From Candidatus Avedoeria danica (lineage in GTDB: Bacteria; Chloroflexota; Anaerolineae; Epilineales; Epilineaceae), in NCBI GenBank assembly GCA_016703025.1, contig JADJCV010000003.1:62001-126000 (forward strand): a stretch of DNA of 64,000 nucleotides, read 5' to 3'. The notes beneath the pieces were generated by a model. It worked only from the letters and a program-made list of their open reading frames with translations, did not search any database and had not been told where the DNA came from. Position numbers and translations under genes: made by a program. The stretch's first letter is position 1; the number at the start of each line of letters is the position of its first letter. Shown one piece after another: positions 43,521-52,085 of this stretch.

Positions 43521-45499
43521 GGCGCAGGATCACTCCTCTCGCTGGCACTGACCGGCCACCACTCGGCCCACGGCAGGCCGACGCCCGGTGCCGTCTCGAA
43601 CGGCCCGCCATCTTCGTCGAGTGCAACGAAGTTCAACGTGGCCCCCGGTTCGCCCGCCGGCGCCACCGGCGCCGTGTCGCCGCCATCCCCGCCCGACGGA
43701 TCATCGATCGTGCCGCATGCAAACCCGTCGCGGACCTCGCCCGCCGGGTCCGCCGTCCAACCGGTCATCAGTTCGGCGCCCCCTTCGAGCGTTAGCCAGC
43801 TACCGTCGATGCCGGACAGGTCGCGAACGGCATACGCGGCGACGCCGCGGAACCCGTAGACGTCGGGCGTCGTGGCCACCCACAAGCCCAGCGGTCCCGG
43901 CGGCGTCGGATCGCCCTCCGATCGGCAGCGCAGGGCGACCGCCAAGGGCGCGTCCTCGAACGCTCCGGACCGATGGGTGCGCGAGAAGTCGACCAAGCCG
44001 AGGCAGGGTTGCGTGCCGATCATCACGCTGAACGCGGCGATGCGCGCGTGGTCCAGGGGACTCGTGGAGGCGGCGACCGGGCGGTCGAGCGAGGACTCGT
44101 AGCGCGCCGAAGCGCGATCCAGGCGGGCAGAGGCAGCGGCGGGACCGAGATCGCCCGCGGCTCGATGCGCGTCGATCGCATCGAGGACGCGCGTCATGGC
44201 CGCCGCGGTCGGGCCGCGCTCCCGGCAGTCGGCGTTCGGCGCGCCCTCGATGTACAGCTGCGTGTGAAGCGGCACCTGCTGCTTGTCGGCGCCGTCGCCA
44301 ACCGCCGCCGCGGCGAAGAGGTCCACGGTCGTCGAACTGGAGGAATCCAGCCAGTCACAGCCTGTGAGGCGCGCGTCGACCTCGACGTCGACCGCGCCGC
44401 CCGGCCCGATGGATAGCGCGTCACACGGCCCCGGCGCTCCGCCGGGCTCAGCGCACTGCCAGCGCTCGACATCGAGCCAGCTACCGTTGAACCCACCGCC
44501 CGCTTCGAGCGCCGTGACGGTCCGCGGACCGAGGTTGTGCAGCCGGAACCGCCACCGGCACCTCACCTGGCTTCGACCTTCCAGAAAGATGGTCTGATGC
44601 CAGCCGTCCGCATCGCGGAAGAGACGCATCGTGTCCGTCGTGCCCGTGCAGGGCGATTCGTTCGTCACCCCGTCGGAAACGATCGACGTCGCGTCGCCCG
44701 ATGATCCGCCGGCCAGGTCCGCCGCCAGGACGCTGGCCAGCGTCGGGCGACGGGTCCGCATCGTCTCGAACACCGGACCGCTGCCCTCCTGCGGCGAAAG
44801 CATGCCGACGAGCGCGTTCGCCAGGCCGCTGGCGAGCTTGTCCACCAGGAAGGCGACGTCCGCCCCCGGCAGCGCGAAGCCCTGCCGTTCGTAGATCTTC
44901 CCGTGGAGCAGCTCGACGCCCATCCGGCCGTGGCCGACGAACCACGGCGGCTCGACGTCCTGCGCATCGCTCGGCCACTCGAACGGTGCCGCCGGGTCCA
45001 GCGCGACCACGACGGCGTCCGCGCCGATCCGCCCGGTGAACGGCAGCCACCACCATCGGGTGCGGCGGACGTCCACGACGACGATCGGCGCGGCGATCCG
45101 ATCGCCGGGCGCGGGCAGCGGGGCGCGGGTGATCTCCGCGTCCGGCAGCAGCCGCTGCACGTCGTCGCGGACCCGCGCCTCCAAGCCGCGCCGCAACCAG
45201 AACGGCGCGCGGACGGCCAACGCGACCGGTCCGTGGAACGGGAGGGTGGGGCGGTCGTCAAGCGGCTCGGCGAATTCCACCTGGCCGTAGTCGAACGTCA
45301 TGTAATCGTGCCTTCGCCACGTCGGGACCCGCCATCCGGCCTCCATGTCGTCGGTTTCGATCACGGCGAACTGCACGGCGGCCAGCCCGATCACCGTCGC
45401 GGCGGCGAGCCAGGCGATGGCCCGCCGCCGGCGTGGGGCGACGGGCGGGGCGACCGGGCGGGCGATCGGCTGGGAGGCGGCGGGGTCGTGGTCGGTCAT
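43517..45499 (-). CDS. Membrane-anchored protein of unknown function
   Basis: A 660-residue protein with a basic N-terminus, one membrane helix (about 27-48, AIAWLAAATVIGLAAVQFAVI) and a large extracytoplasmic part. The first extracytoplasmic region contains WWLPFTGRIGADAVVVALD and VGHGRMGVELLHGK; the second (about 290 onwards) has paired cysteines (CTGTTD, VRCRWRF, WQCAEPGGAPGPC, GCDWLD, NADCRE). It is rich in acidic residues and Gly near the end. I do not recognise any family, and there is no Thr/Pro stalk or LPW ending; it ends WAEWWPVSASERSDPAP. No neighbour gives a functional hint. Confidence 0.7.
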   Translation of the reverse strand: MTDHDPAASQPIARPVAPPVAPRRRRAIAWLAAATVIGLAAVQFAVIETDDMEAGWRVPTWRRHDYMTFDYGQVEFAEPLDDRPTLPFHGPVALAVRAPFWLRRGLEARVRDDVQRLLPDAEITRAPLPAPGDRIAAPIVVVDVRRTRWWWLPFTGRIGADAVVVALDPAAPFEWPSDAQDVEPPWFVGHGRMGVELLHGKIYERQGFALPGADVAFLVDKLASGLANALVGMLSPQEGSGPVFETMRTRRPTLASVLAADLAGGSSGDATSIVSDGVTNESPCTGTTDTMRLFRDADGWHQTIFLEGRSQVRCRWRFRLHNLGPRTVTALEAGGGFNGSWLDVERWQCAEPGGAPGPCDALSIGPGGAVDVEVDARLTGCDWLDSSSSTTVDLFAAAAVGDGADKQQVPLHTQLYIEGAPNADCRERGPTAAAMTRVLDAIDAHRAAGDLGPAAASARLDRASARYESSLDRPVAASTSPLDHARIAAFSVMIGTQPCLGLVDFSRTHRSGAFEDAPLAVALRCRSEGDPTPPGPLGLWVATTPDVYGFRGVAAYAVRDLSGIDGSWLTLEGGAELMTGWTADPAGEVRDGFACGTIDDPSGGDGGDTAPVAPAGEPGATLNFVALDEDGGPFETAPGVGLPWAEWWPVSASERSDPAP

Positions 45500-45637
45500 G
45501 GGAGCGTCGTCCTTCGCGTTGCGGGAATGGCGTCGGAGGGGTTAGGACAGCCGGCCGGCTGCCGCTCGGATGGCGGCGCAGCGGCATCGATGGTAGGCGC
45601 GACCGCGTTACACCAAACCACCGTGTTTCGGCCGTGT

Positions 45638-45672
45638 CGTCCATCGCGATGCCCACGTCCATCGCGATGCCC
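45638..45672. repeat. 17-bp direct repeat, two adjacent copies
   Basis: cgtccatcgcgatgccc occurs at 45638-45654 and 45656-45672, followed by ctac. The palindromic core catcgcgatg and the trailing ccctac resemble the REP-like family. It lies in the 211-bp gap after the icmF stop. Confidence 0.4.
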
Positions 45673-45710
45673 CTACATGGACGTCACACGGCCGCATGGC
45701 GGCGGATTGG

Positions 45711-48700
45711 TTACATGTTCCGCCGGTACTGTCCCCCCACCTCGTACAACGCCCGGCTCACCTGCCCGAGCGAGAGCGTCTCCACCGCCCGCATCAGCTC
45801 CCCGAACACGTTGTCCTGCCGGATCGCCGCCGCCTTCAGCCGCTCGACCGCCGCGTCTCGCCCGTCCACATGCCGGGCGTGGTAGTCGCGCAGGCGCGCC
45901 AGCTGGTCGGCCTTTTCTTCGTCCGTCGAGCGCATGAGTTCGATCGTCGTCACCGCGACCTTCGCACCGTCGCTTTCCCCGTCGACACCGTCCGCGGCGC
46001 CGTCGCCCTTGGCGTCGACCACCGGCAGGAACGTGTTCACGCCGATGATCGGCAGCGCGCCGGAGTGCTTCAGCTCCTCGTAGTAGAGGCTCTCCTCCTG
46101 GATCTTCGAGCGCTGGTACCCGCGCTCCATCGCCCCCAGGACGCCGCCGCGGGCGCTGATCCGCTCGAACTCGGCCAGGACGGCCTCCTCGACGAGGTCG
46201 GTGAGGGCGTCGATGATGAACGAGCCCTGGTTCGGGTTCTCGTTCTTGGCGACGCCGAACTCGCGGTTCAAGATCAGCTGGATCGCGATCGCGCGCCGCA
46301 CGCTCTCCTCGGTGGGCGTCGTGATCGCCTCGTCGTAGGCGTTCGTGTGGAGGCTGTTGCAGTTGTCGTAGACCGCCAGCAGCGCCTGCAGCGTCGTGCG
46401 GATGTCGTTGAACTGGATCTCCTGGGCGTGCAGGCTGCGGCCCGAGGTCTGGATGTGGTACTTCAGCATCTGGCTGCGCTCGTTCGCGCCGTACAGATCG
46501 CGCATCGCCGTCGCCCAGATCCGGCGCGCCACGCGGCCGATGACGGCGTACTCCGGGTCCATGCCGTTCGAGAAGAAGAAGCTGAGGTTCGGGGCGAAGT
46601 CGTCGATCTTCATCCCGCGGGAGAGGTAGTACTCGACGAACGTGAAGCCGTTGGACAGCGTGAAGGCCAGCTGGCTGATCGGGTTCGCGCCGGCCTCGGC
46701 GATGTGGTAGCCGCTGATCGACACCGAGTAGAAGTTCCGGACGTCGTGGTCGATGAACCACTGCTGGACATCGCCCATGACCTTGAGGCTGAACTCCGTG
46801 CTGAAGATGCACGTGTTCTGGCCCTGGTCCTCTTTGAGGATGTCCGCCTGCACCGTGCCGCGCACTTGCGCCACCGTCGCGTCGACAAGCGCGTCGTATT
46901 CGTCGTCGCCGATCATCTCCCGCAGGTCGCGGAACCGATGCCCGCCGCCCATCGGCTGGAGGCAGTCCGCGTCGCTGATCTCGATCCGCCCCTCCGCCTT
47001 CAACTTCTTGCGCAGCTGCTGGCGCACCGCGGCGTTGAAGTAGAACGCCAGGATCGTCGGCGCCGGCCCGTTGATCGTCATGCTCACGGACGTGCGTGGG
47101 TCGCACAGGTCGAAGCCGGCGTACAGCGCCTCGATGTCCTCGACGGTGGCGATGGAGACGCCCGAGTTGCCGACCTTGCCCCAGATGTCCGGCCGCGGGT
47201 CCGGGTCCTCGCCGTACAGCGTCACGCTGTCGAACGCCGTCGAGAGGCGCTTCGCATCGGCGTGCCGCGACAGGTAGTGGAACCGCTTGTTCGTCCGCCA
47301 CGGCCCGCCCTCACCGGCGAACATCCGTGTCGGGTCCTCGCCCGTGCGCTTGTACGGGAAGACGCCGGCGACGTACGGGAAGAAGCCTGGGAGGTTATCG
47401 AGCAAGCGGAATGCGAGCACGTTGCCCCAGTCGACGTAAGGTGGCAGGGCGATCTTGGGCACGCGCGTATGGCTGAGGCTCTCGGTCGTGTTCTCGATGA
47501 CGATCTCGCGCCCTCGCACGGTGTAGCGGTTTTCAGGCGCCCGGTAGCGTGCCCGCGTCGCCGGCCAGTCGGCCAGCAGCTGGCGCGACGTCGGCGCGAG
47601 CTTGGCGAGGAGCACGTCGAACTCCGCCATCAGCGGGCCGATGTGGGCGGGTGCCGCCTCGACGGCCGCCGCGCCGAACGGCTCGAGCGCGGCAGGGTCG
47701 ACGGCCGGGTCCGGGCCGCCGACGAAGTGGCGGATGGCGACGCGCAGCGCCCACAGGTCGTCGGCGATCACGGTCTCGTCGCGCGCCCGGGCCTTGTAGC
47801 GCTTGACGGTCTCGCTGATCTCCAGGAGGTAGTTCGCCCGGCGCGGCGGGATGATGTAGGCCAGGTCGGGCAGGCCGGTCGTGCGATGGGACGCGAAGCG
47901 GCCGGCGGCGGGGTCGATGTGGGCGCCCGGCACCTTCGCCGCCAGCGCCTCGACGATGCGCGCGTAGGCGGTGTTGCAGCCGGGGTCGCCGAAGTGGCTG
48001 CTGATCGTGGCGTAGACGGGCATGCTGTCCGGCGCGTCGTGCCAGCGGTTGTGGCTGCGCTGATACGCCTTGCGCACGTCCCGCAGCGCGTCCTCGCCGC
48101 CGGGCTTGTCGTACTTGTTCACGATGACGATGTCCGCCAGATCGATCATCTCGATCTTCTCGAGCTGCGTCTGCGCCCCGAACTCCGGCGTCATGACGTA
48201 CACCGCCACGTCGCACAGCCCGATGATCCCGGCGTCCGCCTGCCCGATCCCGCTCGTCTCGGCGACGATCAGGTCGAACCCGGCCGCCCGCGCGATCCGG
48301 ATCGCATCGTCCAGCGCCGCCGAGATCTCGCTGCCGCTCGAACGAGTGGCGAGTGAGCGCATGTAGACGCGGCCCGACGAGAGGACGTTCATCCGGATCC
48401 GGTCGCCGAGCAGCGCCCCGCCCGTCAACCGCTTCGTCGGGTCGACGGACAGGATCGCGACGCGATGGTCCGGGAAGTCCTCGACATAACGACGGACGAA
48501 CTCGTCCGTGAACGAACTCTTGCCGGCGCCGCCGGTGCCGGTCATGCCGACGACGGGGACGGTGCGCGAGGCGGCGACCACTGCGATGCGGGCGTCGATC
48601 GCGGCCGAGAGCGCGGGCCACGTTGGCACGCCCGTGTCGCCCCCGACGTCGATTCCGCTGCCGACGTCGCCGCCCGTCGCGCTCTCGGCCGCCGAGATCA

Positions 48701-49316
48701 GCCGTGCGATCGCCGGCCAATCGCCGGCGTCCAGCGCAGCGACGGCGTCCACCGTCGGCACGCCGAGGTCGACGGCGCGGTGGTCGCACGCCTTCAGCAC
48801 CTCGTTGATCATCCCTTGCAGCCCCATCCGCCGCCCGTCCTCGGGGTGGAAGATAGCCGCGATGCCGTACGCTTCGAGTTCGCGCTTCTCCTCGGGGATG
48901 ATCGTCCCGCCGCCGCCGCCGAAGATCCGGATGTGGCCGCAGCCGCGCTCGGCGAGCATGTCGTAGGCGTACTTGAAGTACTCCATGTGCCCGCCTTGGT
49001 AGCTGGACAAGGCGATGCCCTGCGCGTCCTCCTGGATGGCGGCGTCCACGATGTCCTGCACCGACCGGTTGTGCCCGAGGTGGATGACCTCCGCGCCCGA
49101 TGCCTGCAGGATCCGGCGCATGATATTGATGGCCGCGTCGTGGCCGTCGAACAGGCTGGCGGCGGTGACGATGCGGAGCTTGTGGCGGGGGTGGTAGGGC
49201 TCGTGCGCGGGGACGCCGTTGGGCGAGGGGGTTGGGGTGGGGGTCGGGGCGGCGGACGCGCCGTGGGCGGCTGTGGCGACGTGGATTGGGGCAACGGGCG
49301 TTGCTGGTGCGCTCAT
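45711..49316 (-). CDS. icmF: Fused isobutyryl-CoA mutase (IcmF-type, B12-dependent)
   Basis: A 1201-residue fusion of a B12-binding domain, a G-protein chaperone and a mutase body, the IcmF layout. The B12 domain contains FDGHDAAINIMRRIL, SSYQGGHMEYF and GGGGGTI, with the His that ligates cobalt. The MeaB-like GTPase has Walker A GMTGTGGAGKSS (near 254), ETSGIGQAD (near 349) and NKYDKPG (near 400). The mutase TIM barrel contains TSVSMTINGPAPTILAFYF (near 744) and ILKEDQGQNTCIF. IcmF interconverts isobutyryl-CoA and butyryl-CoA (sometimes isovaleryl/pivalyl-CoA) using adenosylcobalamin, with the GTPase gating cofactor loading. VFPYKR has Tyr where I recall Phe in many family members, so substrate preference is open. 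A Thr/Pro-rich N-terminal extension precedes the B12 domain. No cobalamin riboswitch is visible upstream. Confidence 0.93.
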   Translation of the reverse strand: MSAPATPVAPIHVATAAHGASAAPTPTPTPSPNGVPAHEPYHPRHKLRIVTAASLFDGHDAAINIMRRILQASGAEVIHLGHNRSVQDIVDAAIQEDAQGIALSSYQGGHMEYFKYAYDMLAERGCGHIRIFGGGGGTIIPEEKRELEAYGIAAIFHPEDGRRMGLQGMINEVLKACDHRAVDLGVPTVDAVAALDAGDWPAIARLISAAESATGGDVGSGIDVGGDTGVPTWPALSAAIDARIAVVAASRTVPVVGMTGTGGAGKSSFTDEFVRRYVEDFPDHRVAILSVDPTKRLTGGALLGDRIRMNVLSSGRVYMRSLATRSSGSEISAALDDAIRIARAAGFDLIVAETSGIGQADAGIIGLCDVAVYVMTPEFGAQTQLEKIEMIDLADIVIVNKYDKPGGEDALRDVRKAYQRSHNRWHDAPDSMPVYATISSHFGDPGCNTAYARIVEALAAKVPGAHIDPAAGRFASHRTTGLPDLAYIIPPRRANYLLEISETVKRYKARARDETVIADDLWALRVAIRHFVGGPDPAVDPAALEPFGAAAVEAAPAHIGPLMAEFDVLLAKLAPTSRQLLADWPATRARYRAPENRYTVRGREIVIENTTESLSHTRVPKIALPPYVDWGNVLAFRLLDNLPGFFPYVAGVFPYKRTGEDPTRMFAGEGGPWRTNKRFHYLSRHADAKRLSTAFDSVTLYGEDPDPRPDIWGKVGNSGVSIATVEDIEALYAGFDLCDPRTSVSMTINGPAPTILAFYFNAAVRQQLRKKLKAEGRIEISDADCLQPMGGGHRFRDLREMIGDDEYDALVDATVAQVRGTVQADILKEDQGQNTCIFSTEFSLKVMGDVQQWFIDHDVRNFYSVSISGYHIAEAGANPISQLAFTLSNGFTFVEYYLSRGMKIDDFAPNLSFFFSNGMDPEYAVIGRVARRIWATAMRDLYGANERSQMLKYHIQTSGRSLHAQEIQFNDIRTTLQALLAVYDNCNSLHTNAYDEAITTPTEESVRRAIAIQLILNREFGVAKNENPNQGSFIIDALTDLVEEAVLAEFERISARGGVLGAMERGYQRSKIQEESLYYEELKHSGALPIIGVNTFLPVVDAKGDGAADGVDGESDGAKVAVTTIELMRSTDEEKADQLARLRDYHARHVDGRDAAVERLKAAAIRQDNVFGELMRAVETLSLGQVSRALYEVGGQYRRNM

Positions 49317-49402
49317 CGGCGTCGATCCTCGGGCGGTGGGCGGTCTGCAGGCGCGTATGGTAGACCACGTGGTGGATGTTGCCGAAGAGGCCCTCTCCCC
49401 CC

Positions 49403-51685
49403 TCACCCTCCGGTCACGCGGATTGGCCGCGGCGCTCCCCTAACCTCACGTACACCCGGCGCGAGCCAGGGTAGTACGAGGCGCCAAACACGGGGCGGCG
49501 GTTCGCCAGGCGCCTCGAGCCGGAACTGCTGCAGACCGCCGGGACCGGCGGCAACGATGACGTCACGGCCGTCCATCACGACATCGTTCGGCCACCCGGC
49601 CACCGATCGCCGCTCGCGCACGACCGGCCCGTCGGGCTGGCCGACATCGATGACCCATACCGCCCCGCGCCGGACCGGCGCCGGCGCATCCACCGGCGCG
49701 TCAGGCGCGGCAGCCGCCCGATGATGCCCGATGATGATCGCCGCACCCTCGGATGCGGCCACTGCCCGGACGTCGACGTCGCCGTCGCCGGCCGCGCTGA
49801 GGATGCTGCGCCCTGAGACGGCCAACCGCGACGGATCGCGGGCGTCCAGAACCACGACCTCGGCCGATGTACGCTCGGCGTCGGTCAGCGCCACGACCAC
49901 CTGCGCCCCCGCCACGGCGATGCCCACCGGCGTCCAGCCGAGGCGGTCCGCCAGCTCCACCTCGCCGAGCTTGCGCGGCGGCGACGCGGCGAGGTCGTAG
50001 GCGACGACGTGCGGCGCGAACTGCTGCGGTGCGCCGCTGATCGTTCGGCCGCCGGCCGCGACGTAGGCGAGATTACCGGTCGACGCGACCGCACGCCCGA
50101 GCCGCCAGTCGGCCGGGACGCGCGCGGCCGGGGCGTCCGGCCGGGTGAGATCGACGACATGCAGCGCCGCGTCGCGCAGGACGACGGCGCGGCCGCCGGC
50201 GACCGCGAGGTGCTTGCCGAACGTGCCACCGGCGACCGACGGGCCGGGAACGTCCCACTCGCCCGCCGGCTCGCGCGTGTCCAAGGACGGGCGTACTGCG
50301 ACCAGGCGACTCTCGAGGGCGACCAAGACGTGCGTGTCATTGGCACCAATGTCGCGGATGTTCCCAGCCTGTGTGCTCCATCGCGTTTCTGCCACGAGGT
50401 TCGCCGGTGAGCGGAAGATGTGGCTTGACAAAAGCGTGCCGTACACTCCAGCCGTGAACGCCCGCCCGCCGGTGGCGGCCACGCGTTCGGGCTGGACGGG
50501 AGACCAGACCCAAGTGGCCTCCTCGTCCGTCGCGTGTCGATCATCCGGAGGCACCACGCATGCCGCCAAGTACTGCTCGTTCAGCGTGTACATGTGTCCT
50601 CCACCCAGCGCGATGCTGCCCCACGGGTTGGCGATGGCGGTACAGGCCGTCATCCATCGCCGCTTCGGCTTGTCGGGCGCGCTGGTGGCCAAAGGATCCA
50701 GGGCGATGAGACCACCGAGCGCGGTCAGCCATATCTCGCCGTTCCACACGGCGGCGTGGTCGGGCCCCTCAGGCTCGACCCAGTGCGCCATCAGCGGCGG
50801 CTCTACGTCCAGATTGGACACGTCGAACGAGCGGACGTGCGTCCCGTCGGAGGTTTCGTCGCTCAGCACCCACAACCGCCGGGCCGCCATGGCCGCGACG
50901 ACGGACGAATCGCCGACCGCGATCGCGTGTGCGAAGCGCGGCCGCTGCGGGTCGGCGATGTCGAAGAGCCCGATCGGCGGCGCCGCGTCTGACCACGACT
51001 CGATGTTGACGAGCGCCAATACCCCATCGCCGACGAGGATTCGATCCGTGCTCGAATCGAACGGCTCGCCACCGGGCACGCACGCCGGCGCTCCGGCCGC
51101 GCCGTTCGATTCCGACTCCGCGAATCGGACCGCCACCACGCAGCGCGCACCGCGATTGCGCATATCCGTGAGGCGCGCGTATGCCACCTCGCCGCTCGCG
51201 GCCAGCTGGCTCTGGCCGTCCACGGGAACGCCTGCCTGGCCGATCACCGTTGGCCGCCGCCGATCGGCGATCGACAGGGCGTAGACGGTGTTGTTGGCCG
51301 CGGCGTACAGGCGGTCGGCCTCGGGTGCGATCGCCAGGCTGAACACGACATCCGGCAACTCGACGCGGCGGACCTCCGTCAGCTGACCGCCCGCTTCCGC
51401 CCGGAACACGATGACGTCCGGACCTTCGCCTACGTACACGGCATCGCCGTCGACGGCCAAGCCGCGCAGGCCGCCTCCGCGGTGCGCGATCGGGCGGAGG
51501 GTCAGCGGTGCTGCGTCGGCGGCCTGCTGTGCGCGGACGGATGTCGGCGGGCGGCCGATCGGCGTGCGCGGTGCGATGCTGGTGGCGCCGAGCGTGATCG
51601 TGATGCCCATGGCCCATGCCCACCGGCGGCCCGCGGCGAATGGGCGAGGGCCGCGCAATGCGGGCGCTGTCGAGGTCGCTGCCAT
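49403..51685 (-). CDS. Secreted beta-propeller (LVIVD-like) protein
   Basis: A 760-residue exported protein with signal peptide (RWAWAMGITITLGATS). A long chain of propeller blades of LVIVD-like pattern follows (GLAVDGDAVYVGEGPDVIVF, LAIAPEADRLYAAANNTVYALSI, RAVVLRDAALHVVDLTRPDAPA, AAIIIGHH), probably forming one or two propellers. It ends WRLVLPWLAPGVREVR, the shared LPW motif, followed by a short tail. It is paralogous in architecture to the divergent gene at 52086-54356. The gene ends 87 bp before the icmF start, on the same strand. Propellers of this kind serve as binding scaffolds; no catalytic residues are evident. Confidence 0.8.
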   Translation of the reverse strand: MAATSTAPALRGPRPFAAGRRWAWAMGITITLGATSIAPRTPIGRPPTSVRAQQAADAAPLTLRPIAHRGGGLRGLAVDGDAVYVGEGPDVIVFRAEAGGQLTEVRRVELPDVVFSLAIAPEADRLYAAANNTVYALSIADRRRPTVIGQAGVPVDGQSQLAASGEVAYARLTDMRNRGARCVVAVRFAESESNGAAGAPACVPGGEPFDSSTDRILVGDGVLALVNIESWSDAAPPIGLFDIADPQRPRFAHAIAVGDSSVVAAMAARRLWVLSDETSDGTHVRSFDVSNLDVEPPLMAHWVEPEGPDHAAVWNGEIWLTALGGLIALDPLATSAPDKPKRRWMTACTAIANPWGSIALGGGHMYTLNEQYLAACVVPPDDRHATDEEATWVWSPVQPERVAATGGRAFTAGVYGTLLSSHIFRSPANLVAETRWSTQAGNIRDIGANDTHVLVALESRLVAVRPSLDTREPAGEWDVPGPSVAGGTFGKHLAVAGGRAVVLRDAALHVVDLTRPDAPAARVPADWRLGRAVASTGNLAYVAAGGRTISGAPQQFAPHVVAYDLAASPPRKLGEVELADRLGWTPVGIAVAGAQVVVALTDAERTSAEVVVLDARDPSRLAVSGRSILSAAGDGDVDVRAVAASEGAAIIIGHHRAAAAPDAPVDAPAPVRRGAVWVIDVGQPDGPVVRERRSVAGWPNDVVMDGRDVIVAAGPGGLQQFRLEAPGEPPPRVWRLVLPWLAPGVREVRGAPRPIRVTGG

Positions 51686-51830
51686 GTCATCCGTACTCCT
51701 CGTGTGCGGTCGTGCATCATCGTCGCATCCGAATGCCGGCGACGCGATCGTCCCACCACGCGGCAGGACGGCGAGTCGGTGGGTTGCCGTCGGTGCCGTG
51801 ACCGCAGCGTACTACGGCGGGCGTTGCGCC

Positions 51831-51989
51831 AGCGTTTCAGACGCCGCCGGGATGCGGGCGATCAACGACGCGCTGGGGTTCACGCCGGAGCCGGGGTGGT
51901 CGCGGTGGGTGAAGGCGGTGGCGAGCGGGGGTGGAGCACGCGATCCAGACGTCATCAGAGCGGGCGGGGAGCCGACCGTGGCGCGGTGA
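51831..51989 (+). pseudogene. Remnant of a GNAT acetyltransferase C-terminus
   Basis: The translated segment CASVSDAAGMRAINDALGF, followed by TPEPGWSRWVKAV and a stop at 51987-51989, resembles the last helix-strand of GNAT-family acetyltransferases (N...M.AIN..LGF.P...W..W.K). No acetyl-CoA loop (Q/RxxGxG/A) is found upstream in any frame; the open frame before it is antisense to the propeller gene. It therefore looks like a truncated relic in the 400-bp gap between two divergent propeller genes. The rest of that gap (51686-52085) holds no other recognisable gene. Confidence 0.5.
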
Positions 51990-52085
51990 CGGGTTTGTCG
52001 CCGCGAGCCGGCGTGCGCTGTCATGGGGTGTGTCCGGCCGGACGATCGCACACCATGAGAGCCCATTCCCCTGAGGACGATCCCG

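Noticed and set aside
39125..43795. A 1556-residue plus-strand open frame
   Set aside because: It runs antisense through the P-type ATPase and out of frame through two clear plus-strand genes; Arg/His-rich composition marks it as a GC-rich shadow.
49317..49402. Cobalamin riboswitch before icmF
   Set aside because: The gap is only 86 bp and I see no B12-box-like sequence.
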